Origin: PALSA-693 sp963834725
Lineage (GTDB): Bacteria > Actinomycetota > Acidimicrobiia > Acidimicrobiales > Palsa-688
DNA: 64,000 bases
Assembly: GCA_963834725.1 (NCBI GenBank)
Contig: CAWICN010000001.1
Coordinates: 2,728,001 to 2,792,000, forward strand
Direction of reading: 5' to 3'
Of the stretch, positions 54,538 to 63,610 are shown piece by piece. Numbering within the stretch: the first letter of the stretch is position 1; the number at the start of each line of letters is the position of its first letter. The notes below the pieces were generated by a model that did no database searches, was not told where the DNA came from, and was given only the letters and a program-made list of their open reading frames with translations. The position numbers were made by a program, and so were the translations under genes.

Positions 54538-55020
54538 GCAGGGATCATGATGCCATCGCGGTCCGCGCCCGTCAACGCGCGAATCCCGAATTGACTCCGT
54601 GTTGAGGATCAGCCGTTCTGGGGCCGTTCGTAGGCCGTTCTTAGCTTTGAATCCGCCTTCGTCCTCGATGGCGGCCAGGTCAGGCCATTCATCCGGCGCC
54701 CCGTAGTACGGCTCATCCCGCTTGCCTTGGGGGGCAGTCCACCGCTTCGGCCAGGCCGCCCAAGGCGGGGTCAATCTCAGTTTACCGCACCGGGCTGATG
54801 GCCACGGGCATCTTCGGCCGCCTGGCGCTGATAACTTCGTCACCCGGGAGTCCACTTACTCACACGACTTGCGAGTTCAAATGCTTGGTCCCGCTGTTCA
54901 GTCCTGGAGAAAGACTGAATACATTGGAAACTCGAACTCGGATCGCCCCATCAGTCTATCTGTGGGAAATTCGTGATCTGGCGAACCACAATCGGGGCTC
55001 CGGTCCTCTAAGCTCGAGCA
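54538..55020. other. Intergenic with one long-stem hairpin
   Basis: The open frame of the zinc-ribbon gene continues upstream to 54855, but that part shows no domain. A near-perfect 12-bp stem (54724-54735 with 54755-54766, 19-base loop, CCTTGGG/CCCAAGG core) could be a terminator-like or protein-binding structure. Confidence 0.4.
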
Positions 55021-55383
55021 ATGCGAGCAGGAGAATACGACGAGCGGCCGTGGGGAACGTATCTCGTCCTGGCCGACGAGGATAGCCACAAGGTGAAGCG
55101 AATCACTGTGCACTCAGGTCGGAGGCTCAGCTACCAACGACATTCCAGACGTTCCGAGCATTGGTTCGTCCTGACCGGCAGCGGTGTGGTGACTCTCGAC
55201 GGCGCAGACACGTCGATCAAGGCCGGCCTTGCCGTCGATGTGCCGGCGGGGACAGCCCACCGAATCCACAACATCGGCGACGACAGTCTGGTCTTTATTG
55301 AGGTCCAACACGGTGACTACTTCGGCGAAGACGACATCGTTCGGATCGAGGACGATTATGGTCGGCATGAGTTGATTCGCTGA
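55021..55383 (+). CDS. Cupin, mannose-6-phosphate isomerase type II C-terminal-like
   Basis: A 120-residue single cupin. It opens ERPWGTYLVL, with RRLSYQRHSRRSEHWFVLTGSGVVTLDG (metal-ligand His, His, Glu) and VPAGTAHRIHNIG (fourth His), then VFIEVQHGDYFGEDDIVRIEDDYGR. This is the C-terminal isomerase domain of GDP-mannose pyrophosphorylase/PMI proteins, here alone. It likely interconverts mannose-6-P and fructose-6-P, or another phospho-sugar. It would fit sugar supply for the nearby glycan operon. Confidence 0.85.
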   Translation: MRAGEYDERPWGTYLVLADEDSHKVKRITVHSGRRLSYQRHSRRSEHWFVLTGSGVVTLDGADTSIKAGLAVDVPAGTAHRIHNIGDDSLVFIEVQHGDYFGEDDIVRIEDDYGRHELIR

Positions 55384-55636
55384 CTGCTAGCAGTCGCTCA
55401 TACCTTCTCCGGTGCATCCGTCGCTACGGCTCTGAGCCAGGCGCAAAGCTCCAGCTGACAGATGAGATGTGCCAACCGGAAAGATTGACTATGGAGGCGT
55501 TAACGACCAGCTGGCCTGCCGGGACCGCTACTCGAACCGTACCGTCTCGTTGTTTCTGCCCTATTGGGCCCAGCATCGTCCGAGAGCACTCTCCGTGGTC
55601 TATCGACTGCCGCACGTGCTGCCCGGCCCGATAGAC

Positions 55637-56035
55637 CTACGCCGGCAGCTCGACCGTCAGGTTCGCAACCGTGGCATCCGGACCGAGCTGGTTGTCCAGG
55701 TGGATCTCGAGGTCCACGAGATGGCGGCCGTCCTCCACATAGGTCCGCAGCACCCAGCCGCGAGACGTGATGGTGTCGCCGAGACAGTTCGGCGAGTTCA
55801 TGGAGAACCGCAGCTTCCGCAAGAACGCCTCCGGCCCCGCCCAGTCGGTAGCCAGCCGCCCGAAGAAGCCCTCATAGAACATCGTGTTGACAAAGATGTC
55901 GCGGGCACCGTTCGCCTTCGCAAACTCGCGATCGTGGTGAATCGGATAGAGATCGCGGGTGCCCGCCACATCCATCATGAGCCGGCGCATGGTCACGTCC
56001 AGGGTGGCCGAGCCCAGCTCGTCACCCTCATGCAC
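55637..56035 (-). CDS. MaoC-like hotdog dehydratase
   Basis: A 132-residue hotdog-fold protein: VTMRRLMMDVAGTRDLYPIHHDREFAKANGARDIFVNTMFYEGFFGRLATDW. It has the hydratase-2-type D-x-N/Y-P-x-H core, with DLYPIHHD carrying the catalytic Asp/His pair. The start used is GTG 56035, but the frame reads back as a plausible domain start (FATKRWDDVHEGDEL). Translation may therefore begin upstream at a non-canonical codon. It sits 43 bp after a companion dehydratase gene; the two usually form a heterodimer. Confidence 0.8.
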   Translation of the reverse strand: MHEGDELGSATLDVTMRRLMMDVAGTRDLYPIHHDREFAKANGARDIFVNTMFYEGFFGRLATDWAGPEAFLRKLRFSMNSPNCLGDTITSRGWVLRTYVEDGRHLVDLEIHLDNQLGPDATVANLTVELPA

Positions 56036-56078
56036 GTCATCCCACCGCTTCGTCGCGAAATTCGCCGACTGACACGGG

Positions 56079-56777
56079 TTATACCCCTTCCTTTGGTTTA
56101 TACCGCAGGAGCACCATGCGGGACCGGCCGATGAGCTCGTCAGCGCGCTCCGTCCGGTACTCGGTGATCGAGGTCAAAAATACGCCCTTGCCCACGCGCA
56201 CGGTCTTCTCGGGAGAGACGTCGATCGTCATGGCGCGCATCTTTATTCGACCGTCTCCTGGTCCGAACGGGGCAATGTACTCGGCCTCCTGCCCGGCGAC
56301 CGTGTTGACGACGTAACCGAAGCGGTCACAGATGGCGTAAATCGCTCCTGCGTCGACGACGTCGGTGGCCTGGTTTAACGCCGCCGTCTGCTCAGCCAGG
56401 CTCGTCTGGACGTACTCGGGCGTCCACCACGCCCCAAAGGTCATCGCAAAGAGTGATTGGGGGGGCGATATCAGTCGTCCGAACCGACTCCCCTTGGCGA
56501 ATTCCTCGTCCCAGTAGACCGGGTTGCCGTCCTCCACCGCCTCGCAGAATCGCCGGACGTCGGTGACGCTGATCGGGTCTCGGGTCAGGCGGTAGGGTCC
56601 CCACTTGTTCAGGAAGGGCTCAGCCTCCCGCCGGGCCGCGTCCGCATCGTATGTCCCGGTATCGCCGCTGGAGCCGCCCGTCTCGCCTACTTGATCTGTC
56701 ACGGTCGACGTAGAGTACCGAAGCGCATGGGCCGCTGCCACCGGCGCCGGCGTCTGGTCTGACCGCGCCGCGCTCAC
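56079..56777 (-). CDS. FAS1-like / MaoC N-terminal-type dehydratase subunit
   Basis: A 232-residue hotdog protein: RDPISVTDVRRFCEAVEDGNPVYWDEEFAKGSRFGRLISPPQSLFAMTFGAWW. It has the (N-terminal MaoC-like) CEAxxDxNPxYxD motif and a second half with FLTSITEYRTERADELIGRSRMVLLRY. Partner of the following MaoC gene, together forming an enoyl-CoA hydratase like those in steroid and polyketide catabolism. GTG start 56777, 5 bp after the VOC gene. Confidence 0.82.
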   Translation of the reverse strand: MSAARSDQTPAPVAAAHALRYSTSTVTDQVGETGGSSGDTGTYDADAARREAEPFLNKWGPYRLTRDPISVTDVRRFCEAVEDGNPVYWDEEFAKGSRFGRLISPPQSLFAMTFGAWWTPEYVQTSLAEQTAALNQATDVVDAGAIYAICDRFGYVVNTVAGQEAEYIAPFGPGDGRIKMRAMTIDVSPEKTVRVGKGVFLTSITEYRTERADELIGRSRMVLLRYKPKEGV

Positions 56778-56781
56778 CCCA

Positions 56782-57156
56782 TCAACCGCCGTCGATCAGC
56801 TCGATCCGGTTGCCGAACGGGTCATCCACATAGATCCGGCGCACTCCGGGTAGCTCCTGGTCCCGGCGCCACGAGTCGCCACGAGCCTCGAGTTGCGCGA
56901 TCAGCTCGTCGAAGCCACTCACCCTGAGGGCCGGGTGCGCCCTTCTGGCGGCCCGGAAGTCAGCTTCCACGCCGAGGTGGATGTGCACGTTCCCTGACGC
57001 GTACCACCGCCCACCCCGTGAGGCGAGAGGCTCGGGCTTCGGAACGGCAACCAAACCAAGGAGGTCCCCGTAGAACGCATCTGCGTCCGGTTCCCGACCA
57101 GGCGGCATTGCGAGTTGAACGTGATCGAGGGCAACGACACGAACCGGCATCGTCAC
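56782..57156 (-). CDS. VOC-family (glyoxalase-like) protein
   Basis: A 124-residue protein with ALDHVQLAMPPG, DAFYGDLLGL, HIHLGVEADFR and VRRIYVDDPFGNRIELI. The His, His and Glu of the two beta-alpha-beta modules are in place for metal binding. Start GTG 57156 or ATG 57150. It belongs to the minus-strand acyl-metabolism cluster. Reaction unknown. Confidence 0.85.
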   Translation of the reverse strand: MTMPVRVVALDHVQLAMPPGREPDADAFYGDLLGLVAVPKPEPLASRGGRWYASGNVHIHLGVEADFRAARRAHPALRVSGFDELIAQLEARGDSWRRDQELPGVRRIYVDDPFGNRIELIDGG

Positions 57157-57215
57157 CTGTCTACCCGGCTGTCGCCGCCTATCGTCGCCGGAGCTGCCAC
57201 ATCCGTCACACGTGG

Positions 57216-57638
57216 TCAGCCGATGAGGGCAAGGCCGGCCTCGGCAACCTCCTGGTCCTGCGTGTAGTGGCCGCCGCTCACCCCGATGGCACCCACTACC
57301 GCGCCGTCGATCATGATCGGATAGCCGCCCCCGAAAATCACGAGCCGGTCGATTCCCGTCGGGGCGCCCGCCGCGAGGGGTGGGTCATCCTTGATGAAGT
57401 CGTGCCAGCCGTGGGTCGGCATCCCGAACCCGACCGCGGTGTAGGCCTTGTCCTGGGCGACCTGCACGGACAGCAGGGCCGCGCCGTCCATCCGGCTGAA
57501 CGCCTTCAGCACGCCGCTCTCGTCGACGACCGCGATGACCATGGGCACGCCGAGGTCCCCGGCCTTCTTCTCCGCGGCGATGATCATGCGTCGGGCCAGG
57601 TCGGCGGTCACGCTCTGCTTCTGAAATTTGTCGGCCAC
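57216..57638 (-). CDS. HbpS/GlcG-family protein
   Basis: A 140-residue protein from GTG 57638 (CAGGAG upstream): VTADLARRMIIAAEKKAGDLGVPMVIAVVDESGVLKAFSRMDGA, DKAYTAVGFGMPT, GIDRLVIFGGGYPIMIDGAVVGAIGVSGG. Family members bind heme or cobalamin or act with glycolate/diol metabolism genes. It lies 13 bp after the ICL/PEPM gene, so likely co-transcribed. Confidence 0.88.
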   Translation of the reverse strand: MADKFQKQSVTADLARRMIIAAEKKAGDLGVPMVIAVVDESGVLKAFSRMDGAALLSVQVAQDKAYTAVGFGMPTHGWHDFIKDDPPLAAGAPTGIDRLVIFGGGYPIMIDGAVVGAIGVSGGHYTQDQEVAEAGLALIG

Positions 57639-57651
57639 TCGATACTCCTGT

Positions 57652-58548
57652 TCAGATGGACTGGTCGGCGAATCGGGCTTCAAGATCGCGCACCTCGGCC
57701 ATGCCGAGCGTGTCCACAAACTGAGCGAGCGTCGGGACGCCGGTCAGCATGGTGGCCGGAGTGCCGTCGCGTCGCAGGGCGGAGAGGAATGAGCGCACCG
57801 CGGTGGCAGCCGAGAGGAGCGCCCCGATCGGGAAGATCACGATCCGGAACCCGAGCTCCCCGAGCCGGGCCAGGCTCACCGGCGGGGTGCGCCCGCCCTC
57901 CGCCCAGTTGAACAGCAGCGGGACGCCGGCAAACGTCCGAGCAATAAGGCTGATCTCCTCCTCGTCCTCGGGCGCCTCGACGAACAGAACGTCTGCTCCG
58001 GCATCACGGTAACGGGCCGCCCGTTCGAGGGCCGCGTCGATTCCTTCGACCGCCCGGGCGTCGGTGCGGGCGATGATCACAAAATCCGGGTCGGTGCGGG
58101 CGGCCACTGCGGCGCTGACCTTGGAGGTCATGTCGCCGACCGGCACCAGCATCTTGCCACTCAGGTGGCCACAGCGCTTCGGCATCACCTGATCCTCGAG
58201 GTGGATGCCCGCCACTCCGGCCTTTTCGTAGTCGCGCACGGTGCGAATCACATTGATAGGGTTCCCGTACCCGGTATCGGCGTCGGCGATGACGGGCACC
58301 CCGACGCAGCCGCTGATCCGGCGGGCATTGTCGATCATCTCGCTGCTGGAGATCAGGCCGATGTCGGGGCGACCGAGCAGGCTGGCCGCCGTCCCGAATC
58401 CCGTCATGTACACGGCCGAAAAGCCGGCCTCCTCAATGAGGCGTGCGGACAAGGCGTCATAGGCGCCCGGCGCAACAACCACGGCTTCACCGGCGAGCAG
58501 TTCGCGCAGCCGCCGGGGCCCCGACGGCATATCGAGCAGGCCGGCCAT
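57652..58548 (-). CDS. Isocitrate lyase / PEP mutase superfamily protein
   Basis: A 298-residue TIM barrel: LLAGEAVVVAPGAYDALSARLIEEAGFSAVYMTGFGTAAS, DADTGYGNPINVIRTVRDYEKAGVAGIHLEDQVMPKRCGH and IIARTDARAVEGIDAALERAARY. The PKRCGH loop has the catalytic Cys of lyases, so methylisocitrate or 2,3-dimethylmalate lyase-type or oxaloacetate hydrolase activity is possible. First gene of the minus-strand cluster down to 55637. Confidence 0.9.
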   Translation of the reverse strand: MAGLLDMPSGPRRLRELLAGEAVVVAPGAYDALSARLIEEAGFSAVYMTGFGTAASLLGRPDIGLISSSEMIDNARRISGCVGVPVIADADTGYGNPINVIRTVRDYEKAGVAGIHLEDQVMPKRCGHLSGKMLVPVGDMTSKVSAAVAARTDPDFVIIARTDARAVEGIDAALERAARYRDAGADVLFVEAPEDEEEISLIARTFAGVPLLFNWAEGGRTPPVSLARLGELGFRIVIFPIGALLSAATAVRSFLSALRRDGTPATMLTGVPTLAQFVDTLGMAEVRDLEARFADQSI

Positions 58549-58754
58549 GGGGCGTTACCCTAGCCGTCTGGCAGCGGGCCAGCCCCGCCCCGGTGACCTG
58601 CTCGAGCGCCACGCCGCCCGGGGCTCCTTTAGCCCTCCTTCGGGGACAGGCCCCACCCGTATGCTCGTAACGACCGAAACGCCACCAGCCCGCACCAGAG
58701 GTTAGATACCGGTTCGCTCGGTCCGGACCGGGGCGGGATCGGGGACGTGCGGCA

Positions 58755-59711
58755 TCAGGGCATCGGGGGGATGCGACCGAGCCGGCCCGCCTCGAAGTCT
58801 TCGACGGCCTGGCCGATCTCGGCCCGCGTGTTCATCACAAAGGGGCCGTAGTGTTCGACACGCTCGCGAATCGGTTCGCCGCCAAGGAAGAGCACCTCGA
58901 GGTTCTCGGAACGGGAGTCCTGGGCGTCGCTGGCCGAAACGCGGAGCCAGTGCCCCGGACCGAACGCCACCAGCTGGCCGGTCCGGGCGGGCCGGCGGTC
59001 AGGCCCTACCTGGCCGGATCCAGCGAGCAGGTAGGCGAGGGCGTTGAAAGCAGGGTCCCACGGCAGCTCCAGCAGGGCGCCCGGCGCGATCGACGCGTGC
59101 ATCAGCGAGATGCGGGTGTGGGTCGAACCGGGACCGGTCAGGCCACCGAGCTCACCGGCGATAATCCGGATAAGCGCTCCCGCATCCGGGGAGGCGACGA
59201 GCACGACGTCACCGGCTTCAAGGGGCTGATAGGCAGAGGGAATCCATTTCATCCTGGCCGGCAGGTTGACCCACAGCTGAATCCCGTGGAACAGACCGCC
59301 GGAGACCACCAGCTCCTCTGGCGGGGTCTCGATGTGCAGGATGCCGCGGCCGGCGGTCATCCACTGGGTGGCGCCGTCGGTGATCAGGCCGCCACCACCA
59401 TTCGAATCTTGATGGGCGAAAGTCCCGTCGATCATGTAGGTGACGGTCTCGAAGCCACGATGTGGATGCCAGGGCGTGCCTTTCGGCTCGCCCGGCGCAT
59501 AGTCAACCTCGCCCATCTGGTCCATGTGCACGAAGGGATCCAGGTCGGCGAAGGTCAAGCCCGCAAAGGCGCGACGAACGGGAAACCCCTCTCCCTCATA
59601 GCCGCCAGGCGCAGTCGTGATCGAGGCGACCGGGCGCTCAGGAGCGGATGATCGGTCCGGAATCGTCAGCCGAGTTAGCCGCGACCAATCAGGGACGGTG
59701 ACAGCAGGCAT
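58755..59711 (-). CDS. Pirin family bicupin
   Basis: A 318-residue bicupin from ATG 59711 (GAAAGGGA upstream). Metal site in the N-terminal cupin: TPWHPHRGFETVTYMIDG and GILHIETP, giving three His and one Glu. The C-terminal cupin (ALLELPWDPAFNALAYLLAGSGQVG) lacks ligands. Pirins act as quercetinase-like dioxygenases or redox-sensing regulators. Confidence 0.92.
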   Translation of the reverse strand: MPAVTVPDWSRLTRLTIPDRSSAPERPVASITTAPGGYEGEGFPVRRAFAGLTFADLDPFVHMDQMGEVDYAPGEPKGTPWHPHRGFETVTYMIDGTFAHQDSNGGGGLITDGATQWMTAGRGILHIETPPEELVVSGGLFHGIQLWVNLPARMKWIPSAYQPLEAGDVVLVASPDAGALIRIIAGELGGLTGPGSTHTRISLMHASIAPGALLELPWDPAFNALAYLLAGSGQVGPDRRPARTGQLVAFGPGHWLRVSASDAQDSRSENLEVLFLGGEPIRERVEHYGPFVMNTRAEIGQAVEDFEAGRLGRIPPMP

Positions 59712-59784
59712 AGCGGGTCCCTTTCGCAACTCCGGTCAGGGCGGGAGTCCCTGCTGCCGATAAGGATACCGAGGAAAGGGCTGT

Positions 59785-61454
59785 TCAGGCCCGGCCGCGT
59801 CCCTCTCGACTCTGCTGCTCGTCGACCTGGATCAGATGCATGACGGCATTGATCTGGGCGAGGTGTGAAAACGCCTGCGGAAAATTGCCGAGATGCCGAC
59901 CGGTGTGCACATCGATCTCCTCCGCGTAGAGCTGCAGCTCGCTGGCAAAGGACAGCAGCTTGCTGCACAGGGCGCGGGCGCGAGCGACCTCGCCGATCTC
60001 GGTCAGGGCCGACACCAGCCAGAACGAGCAGATGGTGAAAGTCCCCTCCTCGCCGCTGAAGCCGTCGTCGGTCTCCTCCACCCGGTAGCGAAGGACGAGC
60101 TCGTCCTCGCTCAACTCGTCGGCGATAGCGAGCACGGTCGCACGGACCCGGGGGTCGTCCGGGGGGCAGGAACCGGAGCAACGGGATGAGCAGCACTGAC
60201 GCGTCCAGCGCCGTCGTCTCGTAGTGCTGGCAGAACACGCCTCGCTCGTCGGTGCCGTGGGCGCAGACATCCGCGTGGATCTCATCGGCCGCCTCCCGCC
60301 AACGAGTGGCGTTGTCGTGGTCCCCGCGCATTTCGGCCAGCCGGGCGCCGCGCTCCACCGCCACCCAGCAGAGCACCTTGGAGCTGGTGAAATGGCGCGC
60401 CGGCCCGCGGACCTCCCAGATGCCCTGATCCGGCTGGCGCCAATGGACCAGCGCCGCCTCTACCTGGCGCTTGAGCATCGGCCATCGCCGGACGTCGAGC
60501 CCCTCACGAGAACGGGTGTGGAGATACACCGAGTCCAGCAGGACTCCCCACAAGTCATGCTGGTGCTGATCCCAGGCCCCGTTGCCGATACGCACCGGCC
60601 GGGCTCCGTCATATCCCCCAAGGTGGTCCAGAGTGTCCTCAGTGAGGTCCCGCTCTCCACCGATGCCGTACATGATCTGAAGATCGGCGTCGCCCTCAGC
60701 CATATCTGCGATGAAGTAGAAAAAGTCGTCGGCTTCGCGATCAAAGCCCAGGGTGTAGAGACCCCACAGCATGAATGTCGAGTCGCGCAACCAGCTGTAC
60801 CGGTAGTCGTAGTTGCGTTCCCCGCCGGGCGTCTCGGGCAGCGACGTCGTCGCGGCAGCCAGGAGTGCCCCGCTCGGCTTGTATGAGCCCCTTGAGGGTC
60901 AGGGCGGACCGCTGCAGGTAGGTCCGCCAGGGATGATCCGGAAACTGACCGCGGCTCAGCCACTCGTGCCAGTAGTCGCCGGTTCGGGTCAGCCGCCCGT
61001 GCGCCTCCGCATAGGTCGCCGGCGCGGACCCGTCGCCCCAGGACAGGGCGCAGAATCATCGGTCGGTACCCGCCAGTGGCGGTCCGACCGATCGACGTCG
61101 TGGCGCCATGGGCCGATCAGCAGGACATCCCGAACCACAGCCCAGCCGGTCGGCGTGTCCCACGACGTCTCGGATCATCGTGCCCGGCAGGTAGCGGCGG
61201 CCGGCTGGAACCGTCACGTCGGCCGGCCCGACACGGAACCGGCCCGCGTCCCTGTCCAGGATGGCGGCGAACACGCTCGGATCATCCATACGGGGCAGGC
61301 ACAGCCACTCGACGTTCCCGCTCGGGGCGATGAGCGCACACACCTCGCCATCAGAAATAAACCCGTAGTCCTCGATGGGAGGAAACGAGCTCCCGGCCAC
61401 GGTCGAATGTGACAAGCGAGAGGTCTGGATCGTCTGATCGAGTCCCGGCTCCAC
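59785..61454 (-). pseudogene. GH15 glucoamylase/trehalase-like gene, frameshifted with internal deletion
   Basis: Joined fragments read FPPIEDYGFISDGEVCALIAPSGNVEWLCLPRMDDPSVFAAILDRDAGRF, then WDTPTGWAVVRDVLLIGPW, then a jump to ALSWGDG, TGDYWHEWLSRGQFPDHPWRTYLQRSALTLKGLI, LPETPGGERNYDYRYSWLRDSTFMLWGLYTLGF and the catalytic half through GNFPQAFSHLAQINA. Frame breaks lie near 61165, 61040, 60880 and 60160 (an extra C in a C run). About 100 codons of the N-terminal beta domain are missing at about 61040, so decay is more than sequence noise. Intact relatives hydrolyse trehalose or alpha-glucans. Confidence 0.85.
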
Positions 61455-61681
61455 AGCTAGACGGTAACAGGCGGGTGAGCCCGCCTGTTGATCAAGAGGC
61501 TGCCGGAGTTGGCGAGGAGTTGGGCGGTCCACGGGTTCCAGTTGTCAATCCCCCGCGATCATGGCAAGCCGAAGAAGGGGCAGGTGTCGACGCCGGGCGC
61601 ATAGGCGCGTCCCGGACCACGTTCGTCAGCCGCCTGATCCCGAGCCCGGTTTCGGGGCGGATGATCGAGGAAGGTCGACAA

Positions 61682-61924
61682 ATGGATACCAGCTGGATGA
61701 TCAATGGCAGATGCCGGGACCACCAACCAAGGGTCTTTTTCCCCAATGACGGCGTCGGAGTGGCGATCGCCCGGCGAATCTGCGCCAGGTGCCCGGTAAA
61801 GGAACGCTGCCTGGACTACGCCCTCGACAACCACATCGAGTACGGCGTCTGGGGCGGCACCTCGGAGCGGGCCAGGCAGCTGATCGCCCGTCAGCGGCGA
61901 CACCTCGAAATCGCCGTCAGGTGA
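61682..61924 (+). CDS. WhiB-family iron-sulfur transcription regulator
   Basis: An 80-residue protein from ATG 61682 (GAGGAAGG upstream). The four cluster cysteines are Cys in GRCRDH, the CARCPVKERC run (CxxCxxxxxC) and the downstream GVWGG turn; the Trp-Gly-Gly loop and basic tail (TSERARQLIARQRR) bind DNA and sigma factor. PRVFFPNDGVGVAIA matches WhiB proteins. The gene is divergent from the GH15 remnant. Confidence 0.93.
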   Translation: MDTSWMINGRCRDHQPRVFFPNDGVGVAIARRICARCPVKERCLDYALDNHIEYGVWGGTSERARQLIARQRRHLEIAVR

Positions 61925-61940
61925 CGGCTTCTGCACCGAG

Positions 61941-63298
61941 TCACAGGCAGGCGGCCAGCTCCTCGATGCTGATAAGGGGCACCGACCAGCGAAGTGAGAA
62001 GCGCTCGACGGCCGAACCGTTGAGCATCCTCCCGTCGGAGCCCATGACCTCGCAGATGACCGCAACAGTCGGCAGGCCGGCCGCCTGACAGAGGGCCAGT
62101 GACGCTTCGGTATGGCCTCGCCGCTCCCGCAGCCACCCCTCCGGCCGGCGAGAGGGAAGACGTGCCCTGGGCGGAGGAAATCCTCGGGGCGGGCCTCAGG
62201 GTCGCTCAGCCGGCGGATGGTGGCGGCGCGGTCATAAGCGGACACGCCGGTTCCGGATGCGGCGGCCAGATCGACCGGGACATGCGGCGCGGTGCCGTGA
62301 CGGTCGCCGGCCCCCGGCATCGGAGGGATCTCGAGGCGGTCCAGCCGATCGCGGTCACAGGGCACGGTGGTGTGGCCGCAGGCGACCGTGAGCAGGAACG
62401 CCATCGCTTCCGGACGGAACCGGGCGCCCGCGTAGACCACATCGGCTTCCGCCTCCCGGTCGGGATCGTAAATGAGCACCGCCCCGCCGGCCGCCAACTG
62501 GGCCGCGCACTTCTCGACCCCTGCTGCTCCTCGCAGTTCCCCCACCCACGGCAACGCCGCCAGCGAGCGGGTGGCGACCAGGCGAGCGGAGGCGTGTAGT
62601 TCCCTGGCCGTCTTGACCAACAGGTCGGATTCCAGGTTTACCCGGTCACCCTCCTGGACGGAACCCAGCGTCGTCTCGCGGCGAGTGATTGGAATCAGCG
62701 CCACCGAGAATCGATCGGGAAGAACCTCGGCGACGGTAAGGCTGACCCCGTCGACCGCGACCGACGCCTTGCCCACTACTTCGTCGAGGAATCGCCGGGG
62801 TGGCCGAACCCAGACGCGCTGCCCGCCTCCGGCGCCGTCATCGTCGACGCGCACCACTTTGCCAACCGCGTCAACGTGCCCTTGCACCAGATGACAGTCC
62901 ACCGGGTCCCCGATCAGCAGAGGTGCCTCCAGGTTGACGAGGGCGCCCGGAGCCAGCTCCGACAGGGTGCTGCGCCGGGCCGTCTCCGCCCCGACGTCGG
63001 CCCGGAACCAGGTGTCCCCCACCTCGGTGGCCGACAGGCACACGCCGTGGACGCACACCGACCCGCCCTTCCGCAGTCGGCCGCCGACTTTCGGCGCGTC
63101 GATCGTCAATCGGCCGGGACTGAGGCCATCCGTGGTGCTCCGCACCGTGCCAATCGCGGTGCTCCGCACCGTGCCAATCGCGGTGCTCTGCACCGTGCCA
63201 ATCGCGGTGCTCCGCACCGTGCCATCCGTGGTGCTCCGCACCGTGCCATCCGTGGTGCTCCGCACCGTGCCAATTTCGATGATGCGTCCGTTGAACAT
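61941..63298 (-). pseudogene. RibE-RibB fusion (riboflavin synthase plus DHBP synthase), one frameshift
   Basis: Residues 1-240 are riboflavin synthase alpha: MFNGRIIEIGTVRS, GVCLSATEV, HLVQGHVDAVG, ASVAVDGVSLTVAEV and the second barrel to VNLESDLLVK. Residues about 260 onward are DHBP synthase: DPDREAEADVVYAG, FLLTVACGHTTVPC, SAYDRAATIRRLSD and RPGHVFPLAGRRGG. After a missing base near 62143, GHTEASLALCQAAGLPTVAVICEVM continues to a stop at 61941. Restoring one base gives the full protein. The GTP cyclohydrolase II part normally fused to RibB is absent. Six 8-residue repeats are inserted at residues 10-57. An FMN riboswitch lies upstream and binds the pathway product. Confidence 0.85.
63128..63271 (-). 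repeat. Six in-frame 24-bp tandem repeats inside ribE
   Basis: Units encode GTVRSTTD, GTVRSTTD, GTVRSTAI, GTVQSTAI, GTVRSTAI and GTVRSTTD. The first unit is the normal GTVRS strand of riboflavin synthase; the rest are extra copies. The length is a multiple of three, so the frame is kept. Confidence 0.9.
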
Positions 63299-63344
63299 GT
63301 GAGAAGTCCTCCTTCGAGCCAGCCGTGCGCCTGTGGCGCGTTGT

Positions 63345-63460
63345 TATCGCTGCTCGGACTCTCACCGTTGGCTCCGGAATTCCGCCGGATCGTTCCACCA
63401 GAGCAGAACCTGCGGGCTGTCACCGCACAGCCTGGACTCGCACCGTCGATCGCGAATGTA
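63345..63460 (-). promoter_or_regulatory. FMN riboswitch (RFN element)
   Basis: Minus strand, 47-160 bases before the ribE start. Conserved parts in order: GACGGTGCGAGTCC, GCGGTGACAGCCCGC, GGCGGAATTCCGGAGCC and AACGGTGAGAGTCC, matching the RFN junction blocks. A GAAGGAGG ribosome binding site follows at 63309-63316. FMN binding would reduce expression of the riboflavin genes. Confidence 0.9.
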
Positions 63461-63610
63461 CGTCGGCGGACCGCGGGACGCAACGACGAAATTGTTGCGG
63501 TCGGGGTTGGGGCGCGCCGTCGTGATTGGGCGGCGCGGTGGCGGTTGGGCGGCCCGGTCGTGATTGGCCGGCCCCGATCAGGCGGTCGGATGGCCCGATA
63601 GGGTGCCGGA

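Noticed and set aside
63128..63271. CRISPR array from the 24-bp periodic repeats
   Set aside because: The units are contiguous with no spacers and encode an in-frame protein segment of RibE. No cas genes are present.
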